NCBI RefSeq assembly: GCF_000786215.1
Contig: NZ_JROG01000004.1
Coordinates: 310,001 to 374,000, forward strand
From: Sphingomonas sp. 35-24ZXX
GTDB taxonomy: Bacteria; Pseudomonadota; Alphaproteobacteria; Sphingomonadales; Sphingomonadaceae
Direction of reading: 5' to 3'
Length of the DNA stretch: 64,000 bases
The translations under genes and the position numbers were made by a program. Shown here one piece after another: positions 1-8,426 of this stretch (the stretch's first letter is position 1; each line of letters starts with the position of its first letter). The notes under the pieces were generated by a model. It saw only the letters and a list, made by a program, of their open reading frames with translations, was not told where the DNA came from and did not search any database.

Positions 1-320
1 TCCACTTCATCACCTGGGGCGGCGGTGGCTGGGGCGACCCGCTCCAACGCGCGCCCGAGCTGGTGGGCAAGGAAATCCGCCAGGGGCTGGTGACGCCCGA
101 GGGAGCCAGGGCCTATGGCGTTGTCGCCGACGCCGAGGGGCTGGTCGATACCGCCGCCACCGAAGCCCTGCGCGCCGAAATCCGCGCCGCGCGCGGCGAA
201 CTGGCGCTGTTCGATTATGGCCCCAGCATCGAGGAACTGCGTGCGAACTGCCTTGCGGAAACGGGCCTGCCTGCGCCGATCCAGCCGCGCTGGGCCAATT
301 ATGCCGTTGCTGCAGAATAA
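1..320 (+). CDS. Hydantoinase B/oxoprolinase family protein (C-terminal part only)
   Basis: The reading frame is open from the left edge (first full codon at position 3), so only the last ~105 residues are present. The residues around WGGGGWGDPL, followed by ELVGKEIRQGLVTPEGAR and YGVV, are typical of the C-terminus of HyuB-type subunits (N-methylhydantoinase B, acetone carboxylase beta-like and 5-oxoprolinase families). These ATP-dependent amide or lactam hydrolases usually work with a HyuA partner, expected to lie left of the window. The stop codon is 12 bases before the CaiB/BaiF CoA-transferase gene, so the two are probably co-transcribed. The substrate cannot be deduced from this fragment. 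Family assignment is fairly safe; the specific reaction is not. Confidence 0.8.
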   Translation, partial: HFITWGGGGWGDPLQRAPELVGKEIRQGLVTPEGARAYGVVADAEGLVDTAATEALRAEIRAARGELALFDYGPSIEELRANCLAETGLPAPIQPRWANYAVAAE

Positions 321-332
321 GGGAAGCGACAG

Positions 333-1544
333 ATGAGCCAAGAAAACCGGGGGGCGCTGGCCGGCATCCGTGTCGTCGAACTGGGGCAGCTGATTGCAGG
401 ACCGTTCTGCGGCCAGCTGCTCGGCGACATGGGCGCGGAAGTGATCAAGGTCGAACCCCCCGCGGTGGACGGCAAGGGGGGCGGTGACCCGATGCGCGCC
501 TGGGGTCACGGCGAACACAAATTGTGGTGGGAGGTCGTGGCCCGCAACAAGAAGTCGGTCAGCGCCAATCTGCGCATCGTGGAAGGCCAGGAGATCGTGC
601 GCAAGCTGATCGCGCACGCCGATATCCTGATCGAGAATTTCAAGCCCGGCACGATCGAGAAATGGGGGCTGGGGCCCGATGCGCTGCACGTCATCAACCC
701 GCGGCTGATCATCGTGCGCGTGTCGGGCTATGGCCAGACCGGCCCCTATTCGTCACGCGCGGGCTTTGGCGGCATTGGCGAGGCGATGGGCGGCTGGCGC
801 GCGATCGTCGGCGACCCTGACCGTCCGCCCAGCCGCATGGGGGTTTCGATCGGCGATTCGCTGGCGGCGACCTATGGCTGCATGGGGGCACTGGCCGCGC
901 TGCATGCAAGGGAGCGCACCGGCAAGGGCCAGGTCGTCGACAGCGCGCTGTACGAGGCGGTGCTGCAGGTGATGGAAAGCCTGGTGCCCGAATATATGGT
1001 CGGCGGCCATGTCCGCCAGCGCACCGGATCGATCCTGGAAGGGGTCGCGCCGAGCAACGTCTATCAGTGCAGCGATGGCGAATATCTGATCGGTGCCAAC
1101 CAGGACGCGGTATTTGCGCGGCTGTGCGCGGCGATGGGACAGCCCGAGCTGGCGTGCGATCCGCGCTATGCGACGCATCTGGCACGCGGGCAGCGCCAGA
1201 AGGAGCTCGACGACCTGATCGAGGCCTGGACGCGCACGTTGACCGTGGCCGAGGTCGAGGCGCTGATGATCGAGTACAGCGTGCCGGCGGGCAAGATCTA
1301 TGGCGCCGCCGACATGCTGGAGGACGAGCATTTCAAGGCGCGCGAGGCCCTGGTCGAGGTCGACAGTCCGCGCTGGGGCAAGTTTGCGATGCAGAACAGC
1401 TTTCCCAAGCTGTCGGACACGCCCAGCGCCATCCGCTCGCTCGCGCCTCAGAGCATCGGCGAGCACAATGCCGAAATCTACGGCCAGTTGCTGGGTCTCG
1501 ATGCGGAGACGATCGACAATCTGAAGGCCGCAGGCGCGATCTGA
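333..1544 (+). CDS. CaiB/BaiF family CoA-transferase (class III)
   Basis: This 403-residue protein has the length and sequence style of class III CoA-transferases, which move CoA between carboxylic acids through an aspartyl-CoA thioester. The N-terminus carries the family signature VVELGQLIAGPFCGQLLGDM followed by GAEVIKVEPP. Asp175 in GVSIGDSLAA aligns with the catalytic aspartate of formyl-CoA transferase. ENFKPGTIEKWGLG at about residue 101 is another family hallmark. The start ATG lies 12 bases after the hydantoinase B stop, which suggests an operon acting in degradation of a cyclic amide or similar carboxylic acid. The natural acyl-CoA donor and acceptor cannot be read from sequence. A hairpin repeat follows the stop codon. 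Confidence 0.9.
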   Translation: MSQENRGALAGIRVVELGQLIAGPFCGQLLGDMGAEVIKVEPPAVDGKGGGDPMRAWGHGEHKLWWEVVARNKKSVSANLRIVEGQEIVRKLIAHADILIENFKPGTIEKWGLGPDALHVINPRLIIVRVSGYGQTGPYSSRAGFGGIGEAMGGWRAIVGDPDRPPSRMGVSIGDSLAATYGCMGALAALHARERTGKGQVVDSALYEAVLQVMESLVPEYMVGGHVRQRTGSILEGVAPSNVYQCSDGEYLIGANQDAVFARLCAAMGQPELACDPRYATHLARGQRQKELDDLIEAWTRTLTVAEVEALMIEYSVPAGKIYGAADMLEDEHFKAREALVEVDSPRWGKFAMQNSFPKLSDTPSAIRSLAPQSIGEHNAEIYGQLLGLDAETIDNLKAAGAI

Positions 1545-1555
1545 ACGCGCTGGGC

Positions 1556-1652
1556 ACACCCCGCTCCGTCCTTCGCGCAAAGGCGGAGGCCTGCTATAAT
1601 GCTCAAACGGTGACGAGCAAGCGGGACCCCCGCCTTCGCGGAGGTGACGATC
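1556..1652. repeat. Intergenic hairpin repeat between convergent genes
   Basis: Between two convergent genes lies a stretch with two related GC-rich hairpins. The right one contains CCGCCTTCGCGG (1630-1641), with arms CCGC/GCGG around CTTC, followed by AGGTGACG. The left one (about 1566-1587) is an imperfect CCGTCCTT...AAAGGCGG. In my recollection, sequences of this CGCCTTCGCGG-GGTGACG type are common dispersed intergenic elements in sphingomonads. It may serve as a bidirectional terminator. No coding capacity is seen. Confidence 0.55.
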
Positions 1653-1666
1653 GGAAGGGTGAAGGG

Positions 1667-2299
1667 TTAGCCTTTCAGCCCCGCCAGATGCTCCAGCACT
1701 TCGGCCTCGCTGACGACATCGGCATATTTCGCGTTCATGTCGAACAGGTTCGCCGCGTGCGGGGCGTGGTGCCGGTCGCCGCAGGCATCGGCAACGACGA
1801 TCGGGATGAAGCCGTGGCTGGACGTGTCGACACAGGTCGCGCGCACGCAGCCGCTGGTCGAAAGCCCGGTCAGGATCACGCTGTCGACGCCCATTGCGGT
1901 CAGCGTCGCGGCCAGCGAGGTGCCGAAAAAGGCGCTGGGATACTGCTTTGAAATCACCAGTTCGTTCGCGTTCGGCTCCAGCCCTGCCGGCCATGCGCCC
2001 ATCGGCGATCCCGCGACGAACACGTTGAGCAGCCGCGTCTTCTGCATGAAGCGGCCGCCATCGACCAGGCTGGGGTGATAGACGACATTGGTATAGATGA
2101 CCGGGATGCCCGCAGCCCGGGCCGCATCGCGCACGCGGATGGCGCTGGCCAGCGCGTCTTCGACCCCGGCATAGAGCGCGCATTCCGGATCGAAATAGGC
2201 CTGGACGAAATCGATCAGCAGCAAGGCCGGGCGCTGGCCGAAGCCGATGCGATTGCCGAACACCCCGGCATAGTTCGATTGCGCGTCTGAAGCCGTCAT
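1667..2299 (-). CDS. Isochorismatase-family cysteine hydrolase (N-carbamoylsarcosine amidase-like)
   Basis: A 210-residue protein of the isochorismatase-like cysteine hydrolase superfamily. The expected triad is present: Asp30 (LLLIDF), Lys118 (VISKQYPSAFFGT) and the nucleophile Cys151 (LSTSGCVRAT), with the cis-peptide-type GLSTSGCV motif just before the cysteine. The S-K-Q-Y-P-S-A-F-F-G-T segment is typical of the N-carbamoylsarcosine amidase branch. I start at the ATG at 2299; the frame is open further upstream, but the 47 extra residues look non-coding. It is convergent with the CoA-transferase and follows hemN on the same strand with a 70-base gap. With the hydantoinase fragment nearby, hydrolysis of a carbamoyl or amide intermediate is plausible but unproven. 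Confidence 0.85.
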   Translation of the reverse strand: MTASDAQSNYAGVFGNRIGFGQRPALLLIDFVQAYFDPECALYAGVEDALASAIRVRDAARAAGIPVIYTNVVYHPSLVDGGRFMQKTRLLNVFVAGSPMGAWPAGLEPNANELVISKQYPSAFFGTSLAATLTAMGVDSVILTGLSTSGCVRATCVDTSSHGFIPIVVADACGDRHHAPHAANLFDMNAKYADVVSEAEVLEHLAGLKG

Positions 2300-2369
2300 G
2301 GCCTTGCTGTTCCCCCGTCGAATGAGACCGCGCACGCTGATTCGTGCCCGCGATCCCGAAGGTAACAGC

Positions 2370-3713
2370 TCAACAGGCTGGGGCGGCGGAATGCAAGCGG
2401 CTGGCTCCGCTGTACGGATGAATGCCCCCGCGAAATCCATCGAACTGCGCCGCGATCACCCGGGCATAGGGTTCAGATCCCGGTGCCAGGACCAGGTCGC
2501 TGTCCTCCCAAAAAAGCAGCCCGCGCCGCTCGAACTCGGTCAGCACGGCGCGGGCAGTAGGGAGGAACTCGTGCGGCAGGGTGGCCCGGCCGCGGCACAG
2601 CAGTGCGTTGATGATCGCGCCGCGCCGGGTATCGTCGGCGTTCAGCGCCACCCCGCGGGTGGCGGTCAGCCGACCTTCGCCGATCAGCGTGCGATAGGGG
2701 CCGGCGTTCTTCTCGTTCTGAACGATCAGCCCGGGCAGGATGCTGATCGCGCTGGCGCCAAAGCCCAGCAGCGATGTCGCGCCATCATGGGTAAAGCCCT
2801 GGAAATTGCGGTTCACCCGATGTTCGCGCGCGGCCAGAGCCAGCGGATCGCCGGGCAGGGCGAAATGATCGAAGCCCACGGGCACATAGCCGGCGGCGGT
2901 CAGCGTCAGATAGCCATAGGCCGCCTGCTCGAAGCGTTCGCGATCGCCCGGCAGATCGCTGGCATCGATGCGCTTCTGCCGGGGGATCATGTCGGGTAGG
3001 TGCGCATAGCCGAACAGTGCGATGCGGCTGGGGGCGAGGCGGATGGTCTGCTGCAAGGTGGCATCGAGATCATCGAGATGCTGGCCGGGCAGGCCATACA
3101 TCAGGTCGAAATTGATCGCATCGATGCCGCGCATCCGCAAGCTGGTCATCGCGGTCTCGATCTGGTCGAGCGGCTGGATGCGGCCGATCGCCGCCTGGAT
3201 ATGCGGCGCGAAGGTCTGCACCCCCATGCTCACCCGGCTCACCCGCGAGGAAGCCAGCACCAGCGCCCATTCCGAGGTGAAGGTGCGCGGGTCGATCTCG
3301 ATCGACACCTCCGGGCGGCTGCAATCGAACACCGTCATGATCCGGTCGAGCAGACGGACGAACTCGACCGGCGCGATCGCGTTGGGACTGCCGCCGCCAA
3401 AGGCTATGTGCTGCACCCGTCCGCGTCCACCCAGCCGCCGGGCGACGAGTGCGATCTCGGCGCGCAGCGCGGTCAGGTAATCGGTCAGCCTGTGCCTGCG
3501 GGTCGCAGCGCCGGTGTTGCACCCGCAATACCAGCAGATCTGCTCGCAATAGGGAATGTGGACATAGAGCGACAAGGGCGCCCCCGATTCCACGCCATCC
3601 AGCGCGCGCAGGTAATCGGCGACCCCCACATCCTCGCCGAAATCGGCGGCGGTGGGGTAGCTCGTATAACGCGGCACTGGCCGGCTGAGCAGATCAGGGT
3701 GATATGTCCACAT
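2370..3713 (-). CDS. hemN: Oxygen-independent coproporphyrinogen III oxidase
   Basis: This 447-residue radical SAM enzyme performs the oxygen-independent oxidative decarboxylation of coproporphyrinogen III to protoporphyrinogen IX in heme synthesis. The HemN-specific N-terminus PRYTSYPTA is at residues 14-22. The radical SAM cluster motif CxxxCxxC is Cys56-Cys60-Cys63, followed by GCN (CGCNTG), which HemN uses to bind the second SAM. FGGGSPN and the C-terminal HemN domain follow. Length matches the family (about 450-460). An FNR-type box lies 35 bases upstream of the ATG, which fits induction under low oxygen along with the cbb3 oxidase in this window. The Shine-Dalgarno site (AAGG about 9 bases before ATG) is weak. 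Confidence 0.95.
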   Translation of the reverse strand: MWTYHPDLLSRPVPRYTSYPTAADFGEDVGVADYLRALDGVESGAPLSLYVHIPYCEQICWYCGCNTGAATRRHRLTDYLTALRAEIALVARRLGGRGRVQHIAFGGGSPNAIAPVEFVRLLDRIMTVFDCSRPEVSIEIDPRTFTSEWALVLASSRVSRVSMGVQTFAPHIQAAIGRIQPLDQIETAMTSLRMRGIDAINFDLMYGLPGQHLDDLDATLQQTIRLAPSRIALFGYAHLPDMIPRQKRIDASDLPGDRERFEQAAYGYLTLTAAGYVPVGFDHFALPGDPLALAAREHRVNRNFQGFTHDGATSLLGFGASAISILPGLIVQNEKNAGPYRTLIGEGRLTATRGVALNADDTRRGAIINALLCRGRATLPHEFLPTARAVLTEFERRGLLFWEDSDLVLAPGSEPYARVIAAQFDGFRGGIHPYSGASRLHSAAPAC

Positions 3714-3747
3714 GCCTGCACCTTAGGGGGCCGGCACAGGGGGGTCT

Positions 3748-3761
3748 TTGACGGAGGTCAA
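3748..3761. promoter_or_regulatory. FNR-type binding site upstream of hemN
   Basis: TTGACGGAGGTCAA is a symmetric TTGAC-N4-GTCAA palindrome, close to the FNR/FixK consensus TTGAT-N4-ATCAA. Its centre is about 41.5 bases upstream of the hemN start codon. A recognisable FNR gene and a perfect FNR box occur elsewhere in this window, which supports the reading. Activity is inferred. Confidence 0.75.
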
Positions 3762-3830
3762 AATTGCCAGATTGTGCCGATCGCAGCGAAACGCCGCCTC
3801 ACGCCTGCCCGTCGGTTGATGGGATGCGGG

Positions 3831-5654
3831 TCAGAAGCTCGACCAGTCGTCCTCGGCCGGGTCGGGCTTGAGCGCAAGATTGCCGGAAACCTGGGGCATC
3901 GGCCGGATGGCGCTGCGCTTTTTGGGCGACGCAGGCATCCTGGCGACTCCGCCTTTGCGGGCCCTGGTATCGAACGCCTGGACTAGCGCGGACAGGTCAG
4001 TCGCTTCTTCGGCCAGGCTGCGCGCAGCCGCGTTGGACTGTTCGACCATGGCTGCGTTCTGCTGAGTCATCTTGTCCATCTCGCCGACCGAAATGTTGAC
4101 CTGTTGCAGGCGTTCGGCCTGATCCTGCGCGGAGTCGGCAATGTCGGTGATCCGCGTGTTGATGGCCGCGACGCGCTCGCCGATCTGCAGCAGCACCGAT
4201 CCGGTGGCGTCGACCATGGCCACCCCTTCGGCGACCGACTCGTTGGACGCGGTGATCAGGGCCTTGATGTCGCTGGCAGCATCGGCAGAGCGCTGCGCCA
4301 GCGCGCGGACCTCGTTGGCGACGACAGCAAAGCCCTTTCCGGCATCGCCGGCACGCGCCGCTTCCACCCCGGCGTTCAGCGCCAGCAAGTTGGTCTGAAA
4401 CGCGATGCCATCGATCACATTGATGATGCTGTTGATCTGGCTGGCCGATTTCTGGATGTTGCCCATGGCGTCGACCGCGCGGTGAACCACCGCAGCCCCT
4501 TCGGTGGTGCTGTCATGCGCCTCCGAGACCTCGCGTCCGACATCCAGCGCATTGCGCGCGGTCTTCTGGACTAGCGCGGTGACCGCGTGCATGGCTGCCG
4601 CGCTCTGCTCGAGATTGGCGGCCTGCTGCTCGGTCCGCTGGGCAAGATCGCCCGACGCGGACCGGATTTCGGCTGCTCCGGTGAGCACGTTGCTGGTGGC
4701 CGATGCGGTATGGCCGAGCACTTCGCACAATTCCGTGGTGGCGGTATTGAAGCTGATGCGCAGCGGCTCGAACTCGGCGGGAAAAGGCGTATCGATCCGA
4801 TAGCTCAGGTTCTTGTTTGCCAGCGCTTCGAGCCCGGCGGTGAGTTCGCGGACGATCAGCGCCTGCTGTTCGGCGGCGACACAGGCCAGCGACGATTGCC
4901 GGAAGACCTCGATGGCGGCGATCATCTCGGCAATTTCTTGCATCGGGCGGTCGATATCCGCCTTGATGCCCAGATTGCCTGCGGCCATCCCGCGCATGAC
5001 ATCGGCCACGGACTTCAGCGGCCGGGTGATATGGCGACCGAGAAGGACGTTGGCGCCGCCCAGGACCAGCGCGAGCACCAGGCCGGCGGCGACCATCGTC
5101 CAGATGGCGAAGGATACATATTCGGCGCCGGCGGCGCGCGTGGTCTGCTGGAATTCGCCGCTCTGGGTCACCAGCGTATCGATTTCCCGGCGATGGTCCG
5201 CATAGGCCTTTGCCAGTCGGTCGATGCTCGCGGCAGCCGTCACCTCGTCACCGCGCTTCAGACTGGGAACCAGCGTCCGTTCGACTTCCGTGAAGAACCG
5301 GTTCGCCGGCGCGTCGACCCGCTTCAGCTGGGCCTTGAGCGGATCAGGCAGAGTCGATTGGGCCCAATAGGCCTGCCGCGTATCGTAATCGCCTTGCAGG
5401 CTCTTCAGCCTTGCGATGTGCCGCGGCCTTGAACCGGGCTCTTCCAGCGCGAGCCGCGCTTCAAGATAGGATTCGATGAGGTATACCGGAGGCGGCAGGA
5501 TATCCGCGATGAGATCGGAGGACTGCTGGTTGACCTCGGAAATCGGGCCTCCCACGCTGATCGTGCTGATCGTCACGCCTGCATAGATCGCGGCCGCAGC
5601 CACAGCAGCAAAAACGATCGCGGAACCACTCAAAATTGCCTTGCCGATATTCAT
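3831..5654 (-). CDS. Methyl-accepting chemotaxis protein (first of two paralogues)
   Basis: A 607-residue membrane chemoreceptor. The first transmembrane segment is about residues 8-30, a periplasmic helical sensor covers about 31-178, a second transmembrane segment about 180-205, a HAMP domain about 206-258, and a long cytoplasmic signalling coiled coil follows, with the hairpin tip containing AFQTNLLALNAGVEAARAG and GFAVVANEVRALAQRS. The C-terminus ends in D-W-S-S-F, matching the x-W-x-x-F pattern of CheR/CheB tethering pentapeptides. The ligand is unknown. It lies 311 bases downstream of a paralogue of almost the same length (607 and 609 residues), and the periplasmic domains share long blocks (ISVGGPI, NQQSSDL, ADILPPPVY), so this is a tandem duplication. 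No che genes are nearby. A possible CtrA site lies upstream. Confidence 0.95.
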   Translation of the reverse strand: MNIGKAILSGSAIVFAAVAAAAIYAGVTISTISVGGPISEVNQQSSDLIADILPPPVYLIESYLEARLALEEPGSRPRHIARLKSLQGDYDTRQAYWAQSTLPDPLKAQLKRVDAPANRFFTEVERTLVPSLKRGDEVTAAASIDRLAKAYADHRREIDTLVTQSGEFQQTTRAAGAEYVSFAIWTMVAAGLVLALVLGGANVLLGRHITRPLKSVADVMRGMAAGNLGIKADIDRPMQEIAEMIAAIEVFRQSSLACVAAEQQALIVRELTAGLEALANKNLSYRIDTPFPAEFEPLRISFNTATTELCEVLGHTASATSNVLTGAAEIRSASGDLAQRTEQQAANLEQSAAAMHAVTALVQKTARNALDVGREVSEAHDSTTEGAAVVHRAVDAMGNIQKSASQINSIINVIDGIAFQTNLLALNAGVEAARAGDAGKGFAVVANEVRALAQRSADAASDIKALITASNESVAEGVAMVDATGSVLLQIGERVAAINTRITDIADSAQDQAERLQQVNISVGEMDKMTQQNAAMVEQSNAAARSLAEEATDLSALVQAFDTRARKGGVARMPASPKKRSAIRPMPQVSGNLALKPDPAEDDWSSF

Positions 5655-5789
5655 GGTGCCCCGTCCCCGTCAGCGACCGACCGCGATCATCCCTTTTCGC
5701 GGCGCAATGAATTCATCTCGTAGCCCTGTTTGCGATCCTGAAAGGTGCAAAGCATCAGCTACTTTACTGACCAAACAGTGAAGCAGTGG

Positions 5790-5804
5790 TTAATGTGAAA
5801 TTAT
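5790..5804 (-). promoter_or_regulatory. Possible CtrA box upstream of the first chemoreceptor gene
   Basis: On the plus strand the bases are TTAA-TGTGAAA-TTAT, a one-mismatch version of the CtrA full site TTAA-N7-TTAA. On the minus strand, which is the direction of the gene, it ends in TTAACCAC. It lies about 136 bases before the start codon, in an AT-rich patch (about 5755-5830). CtrA control of motility and chemotaxis genes is known in alphaproteobacteria; the assignment here is inference from the motif. Confidence 0.5.
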
Positions 5805-5927
5805 TTATAGAATTGGGGGGTTTTACGCCAATTTCTGCGGTTGATCGGCAAGGCTGGAGCAACTTGTACTGTCTGGGATCTCCTCGAACAGGATGGAACG
5901 GTTGATCGGACGGTGGGAGGATCGGGT

Positions 5928-5960
5928 ACACCCGGGGCCGGGGACAACAGCCCCGGGTGT
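5928..5960 (-). terminator. Strong hairpin just after the second chemoreceptor gene
   Basis: ACACCCGGGGC (5928-5938) and GCCCCGGGTGT (5950-5960) form a perfect 11-bp stem with an 11-base loop, starting 5 bases after the stop codon of the gene ending at 5966. There is no clear T-run after it on the minus strand, so it may be a GC-rich terminator or an mRNA-stabilising hairpin. Confidence 0.6.
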
Positions 5961-5965
5961 CTCGG

Positions 5966-7795
5966 TCAGAAGTTAGACCAATCGTCGTCTTCTTCTGTCT
6001 CTGGCTTGAGTGCCAGATTTCCCGATATCCTGGCTGCGCGGGGGGCCACGCGCGGCCGAGATGGGGTGGGTTGCGAGCGAGCGACGTCGACCCTGTCGCT
6101 GCCGGTCACAAAGGCCTGGACCAGCCCAGCAAGGTCGGTCGCCTCCTCGGCCAGGCTGCGCGCGGCGGCATTGGTCTGTTCGACCATGGCCGCATTCTGC
6201 TGGGTCATCTTGTCCATGTCGCTGACGGCCAGATTGACCTGCCGCAGACGCAGCGCCTGGTTATGAGCGGATTGCGCGATCTCGCTGATCTGGGTGTTGA
6301 TCGCAGCGACCCGGTCGCCGATCGTCAGCAGCACCGTGCCGGTCTGATCGACCAGCGCCACGCCTTCGGCGACGGAGTCGTTCGAGGCCGTGATCAGCGC
6401 CTTGATGTCGCGGGCCGCATCGGCGGACCGCTGCGCCAGCGCGCGGACCTCGTTGGCGACGACGGCAAAGCCCTTGCCGGCTTCTCCCGCCCTGGCAGCT
6501 TCGACCCCGGCGTTCAGCGCCAGCAGATTGGTCTGGAAGGCGATGCCGTCGATCACGTCGATGATGCTGGTAATCTGGCTGGCCGATTTCTGGATGTTGC
6601 CCATGGCATCGACGGCGCGGTGGACCACGGCCCCGCCATCGGTGGCGCTGCCATGCGCTTCCGACACCTGCTTGCCCACCTCGGCTGCATTCTGGGCGGT
6701 CTGGTGCACCATGTCGGTGACCTCGCGCATCGCTGCCGCGCTCTCTTCCAGATTGGCGGCCTGCTGTTCGGTGCGCTGGGCTAGATCGTTGGACGCGGAG
6801 CGGATTTCGCCGGCGCCGGTGAGCACGTTGCTGGTCGACGATGCCGTATGCGCCAGCACTTCGCACAGTTCAGCCGTGGTCTTGTTGAAGCTCACCCGCA
6901 GCGGCTCGTATTCGGGCGGAAAGCTCTGCGCGATCCGATAGGTAAGGTTCTTGCCGGCCAGTGCGTCGAGCCCGCTGGTGAGCTCGCGGACGATCTGCGT
7001 CTGCTTGGCCTCTGCCGTGACGCGCGCCTGCGATGAAGCGCGAAAGACTTCGATCGCCGCCATCATGTCGCCGATTTCCACCAGCGGTTTTGCAATATCG
7101 GCCCGCGCCTCGAGATCGCCGCCTGCCATGCGCCGCATCGCGTCGGCAACGGCCTTGAGGGGGCGGATGGCGTGACGGTTGAGCAGGACATTTGCGGCTG
7201 CAATCACCATGGCCAGCACCAGGCCTGCCAGCGCCATCGTCCAGAAGGCGAAGGTGACGTGGGCGGCCCCGGCCTGCTTGGTTTCGGCCTGGTAGGCGAG
7301 TGTCTGTTCGACCAGAGTGTCGATCTCGCGCCGGTGTTCGGTATAGGCCTTTGCCAGACGTGCGCCGCTTGCAGCAGCGGCGGCCTGATCCCCGCGCTTC
7401 AGGCTGGGAACCAGTCGGTTCTCGATCTCGGCGAAGAATCTGCGGGCAGGGGCATCGACCCGGACCAGCTGCGCCTTGAGATCATCGGGCAAGGAAGACG
7501 CGGCCCAATGGTTTTGCCGAGCCTCATACTCGGATTTCAGCGTGGCCATGCGATCGGCACGGCGGGCGGCCTGGCCGGGCTCGCTGATGGCAAGGCGAGC
7601 TTCGAGATAGGTCTCGAGGATGTAAACTGGCGGAGGGAGGATATCGGCGACCAGATCGGACGATTGCTGGTTGCTGTCTGCAATCGGTCCGCCGACACTG
7701 ATGGTGCCGATCGTGCCGCCGACATACAGGGCTGCGGCAGCCACGGTCGCGAATATCGCGACCGACCCAGCCAGCGTTGCCTTCTTCAAGTCCAT
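5966..7795 (-). CDS. Methyl-accepting chemotaxis protein (second of two paralogues)
   Basis: A 609-residue chemoreceptor with the same plan as its neighbour: short cytoplasmic N-terminus, transmembrane segment about 8-30, periplasmic helical sensor with ISVGGPI and ADILPPPVY, second transmembrane segment near residue 185-208, HAMP, and a cytoplasmic MCP signalling domain with AFQTNLLALNAGVEAARAG. The C-terminus ends D-W-S-N-F, again a CheR-type x-W-x-x-F tail. I choose the ATG at 7795 (MDLKKATLAG) because it aligns with the start of the paralogue; the frame is open 42 codons further upstream. Differences between the two proteins concentrate in the periplasmic half and the C-terminal linker, consistent with duplication and ligand divergence. 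The upstream non-coding region carries several TTAACC motifs. Confidence 0.93.
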   Translation of the reverse strand: MDLKKATLAGSVAIFATVAAAALYVGGTIGTISVGGPIADSNQQSSDLVADILPPPVYILETYLEARLAISEPGQAARRADRMATLKSEYEARQNHWAASSLPDDLKAQLVRVDAPARRFFAEIENRLVPSLKRGDQAAAAASGARLAKAYTEHRREIDTLVEQTLAYQAETKQAGAAHVTFAFWTMALAGLVLAMVIAAANVLLNRHAIRPLKAVADAMRRMAGGDLEARADIAKPLVEIGDMMAAIEVFRASSQARVTAEAKQTQIVRELTSGLDALAGKNLTYRIAQSFPPEYEPLRVSFNKTTAELCEVLAHTASSTSNVLTGAGEIRSASNDLAQRTEQQAANLEESAAAMREVTDMVHQTAQNAAEVGKQVSEAHGSATDGGAVVHRAVDAMGNIQKSASQITSIIDVIDGIAFQTNLLALNAGVEAARAGEAGKGFAVVANEVRALAQRSADAARDIKALITASNDSVAEGVALVDQTGTVLLTIGDRVAAINTQISEIAQSAHNQALRLRQVNLAVSDMDKMTQQNAAMVEQTNAAARSLAEEATDLAGLVQAFVTGSDRVDVARSQPTPSRPRVAPRAARISGNLALKPETEEDDDWSNF

Positions 7796-8154
7796 ATCCG
7801 TACCCTCAAGTCCTGATCGATGGCGGCCAGGGGACACAATCGATTGCACCACTGGGGCGATGGACCCGGCGGTCCCCCCATTTTGGGGGTGACGCTTCCT
7901 ATTCCGACGGGGCTGAAACAAAGGTTAATTCCCACAGCCTCGAACGTTCACCATCCGGACCATGGCCCCCCTAAATCGAGGGGGCGCGTGGCGACGAGAT
8001 TGGCGAGGATTTTAACCAGCTTTGTGGCGCCGGACGTGACAAGAGGTCCGCGATCTGTCCGCCTGACAAGAAATTAATGCCAATATAACAGCAATTTGGC
8101 TGATTTCGATCGCCGGCATCTGGGCAATCCGATCCGGCGATGGCAACGCTGTCG

Positions 8155-8176
8155 ATGGTTAACGCCAATGGTTAAC
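8155..8176 (-). promoter_or_regulatory. Paired TTAACCAT half-sites (possible CtrA binding)
   Basis: ATGGTTAAC occurs twice with a 13-base period. Read on the minus strand, towards the second chemoreceptor gene, this is TTAACCAT-N5-TTAACCAT, two copies of the CtrA half-site known from Caulobacter. The spacing differs from the standard full site (TTAA-N7-TTAA). The position is about 360 bases from the chemoreceptor start, so the link is tentative. Confidence 0.4.
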
Positions 8177-8362
8177 AAACGCTCTTTATCGGCCGTTCAT
8201 CAGCGGCAAGCCCAGCGCAGGCCACGTGTAAAATTTTTTGGACACATCAAAAAACTGGCATTTTTGGGCGCCGATGCGTCACGTACTTTACCGTTAAACC
8301 CCGATTTCGCGCCGAATCACCTGCTTTGGAGTCGAAGGTTTCGTGCCAGTTACATGCGATGC

Positions 8363-8388
8363 GGAACGGACTTGCCCCCTGCAACGTA
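8363..8388 (+). promoter_or_regulatory. EcfG-like general stress promoter
   Basis: GGAAC at 8363-8367 and CGTA at 8385-8388 are separated by 17 bases and sit 38 bases before the start codon of a stress-protein gene. The alphaproteobacterial EcfG consensus is GGAAC-N16/17-CGTT, so only the last base deviates. Both the spacing and the type of target gene fit. Confidence 0.55.
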
Positions 8389-8426
8389 GCCTGAAGTGTC
8401 GGGCTGGGTGACCAAGGAGAGAGTTC

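Larger units (their letters stand above)
7796..8426. other. 631-bp non-coding regulatory region between divergent genes
   Basis: No convincing gene is seen. The stretch is richer in A and T than its surroundings and lies between the second chemoreceptor (minus) and the stress protein (plus). It holds two direct ATGGTTAAC repeats at 8155-8163 and 8168-8176 (TTAACCAT on the minus strand), a TTAACCAG at 8012-8019 and a GGTTAA at 7923-7928, all resembling CtrA half-sites, plus an EcfG-like promoter at 8363-8388. Its length leaves room for an unannotated small RNA, but I see no terminator that would support one. Confidence 0.5.

Noticed and set aside
753-2183. Long minus-strand open frame of 476 codons opposite the CoA-transferase gene
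   Set aside because: It covers the clear CaiB gene on the other strand and the isochorismatase-type gene in another frame; its translation has no recognisable domain.
2370-2440. Extended N-terminus of the cysteine hydrolase reaching to 2440
   Set aside because: It would overlap the hemN end by 71 bases and adds 47 residues unlike the family; the ATG at 2299 fits better.
7796-8426. Possible tRNA or structured RNA in the long AT-rich gap
   Set aside because: No T-loop motif (GGTTCGAATCC-like), no cloverleaf and no terminator were seen.
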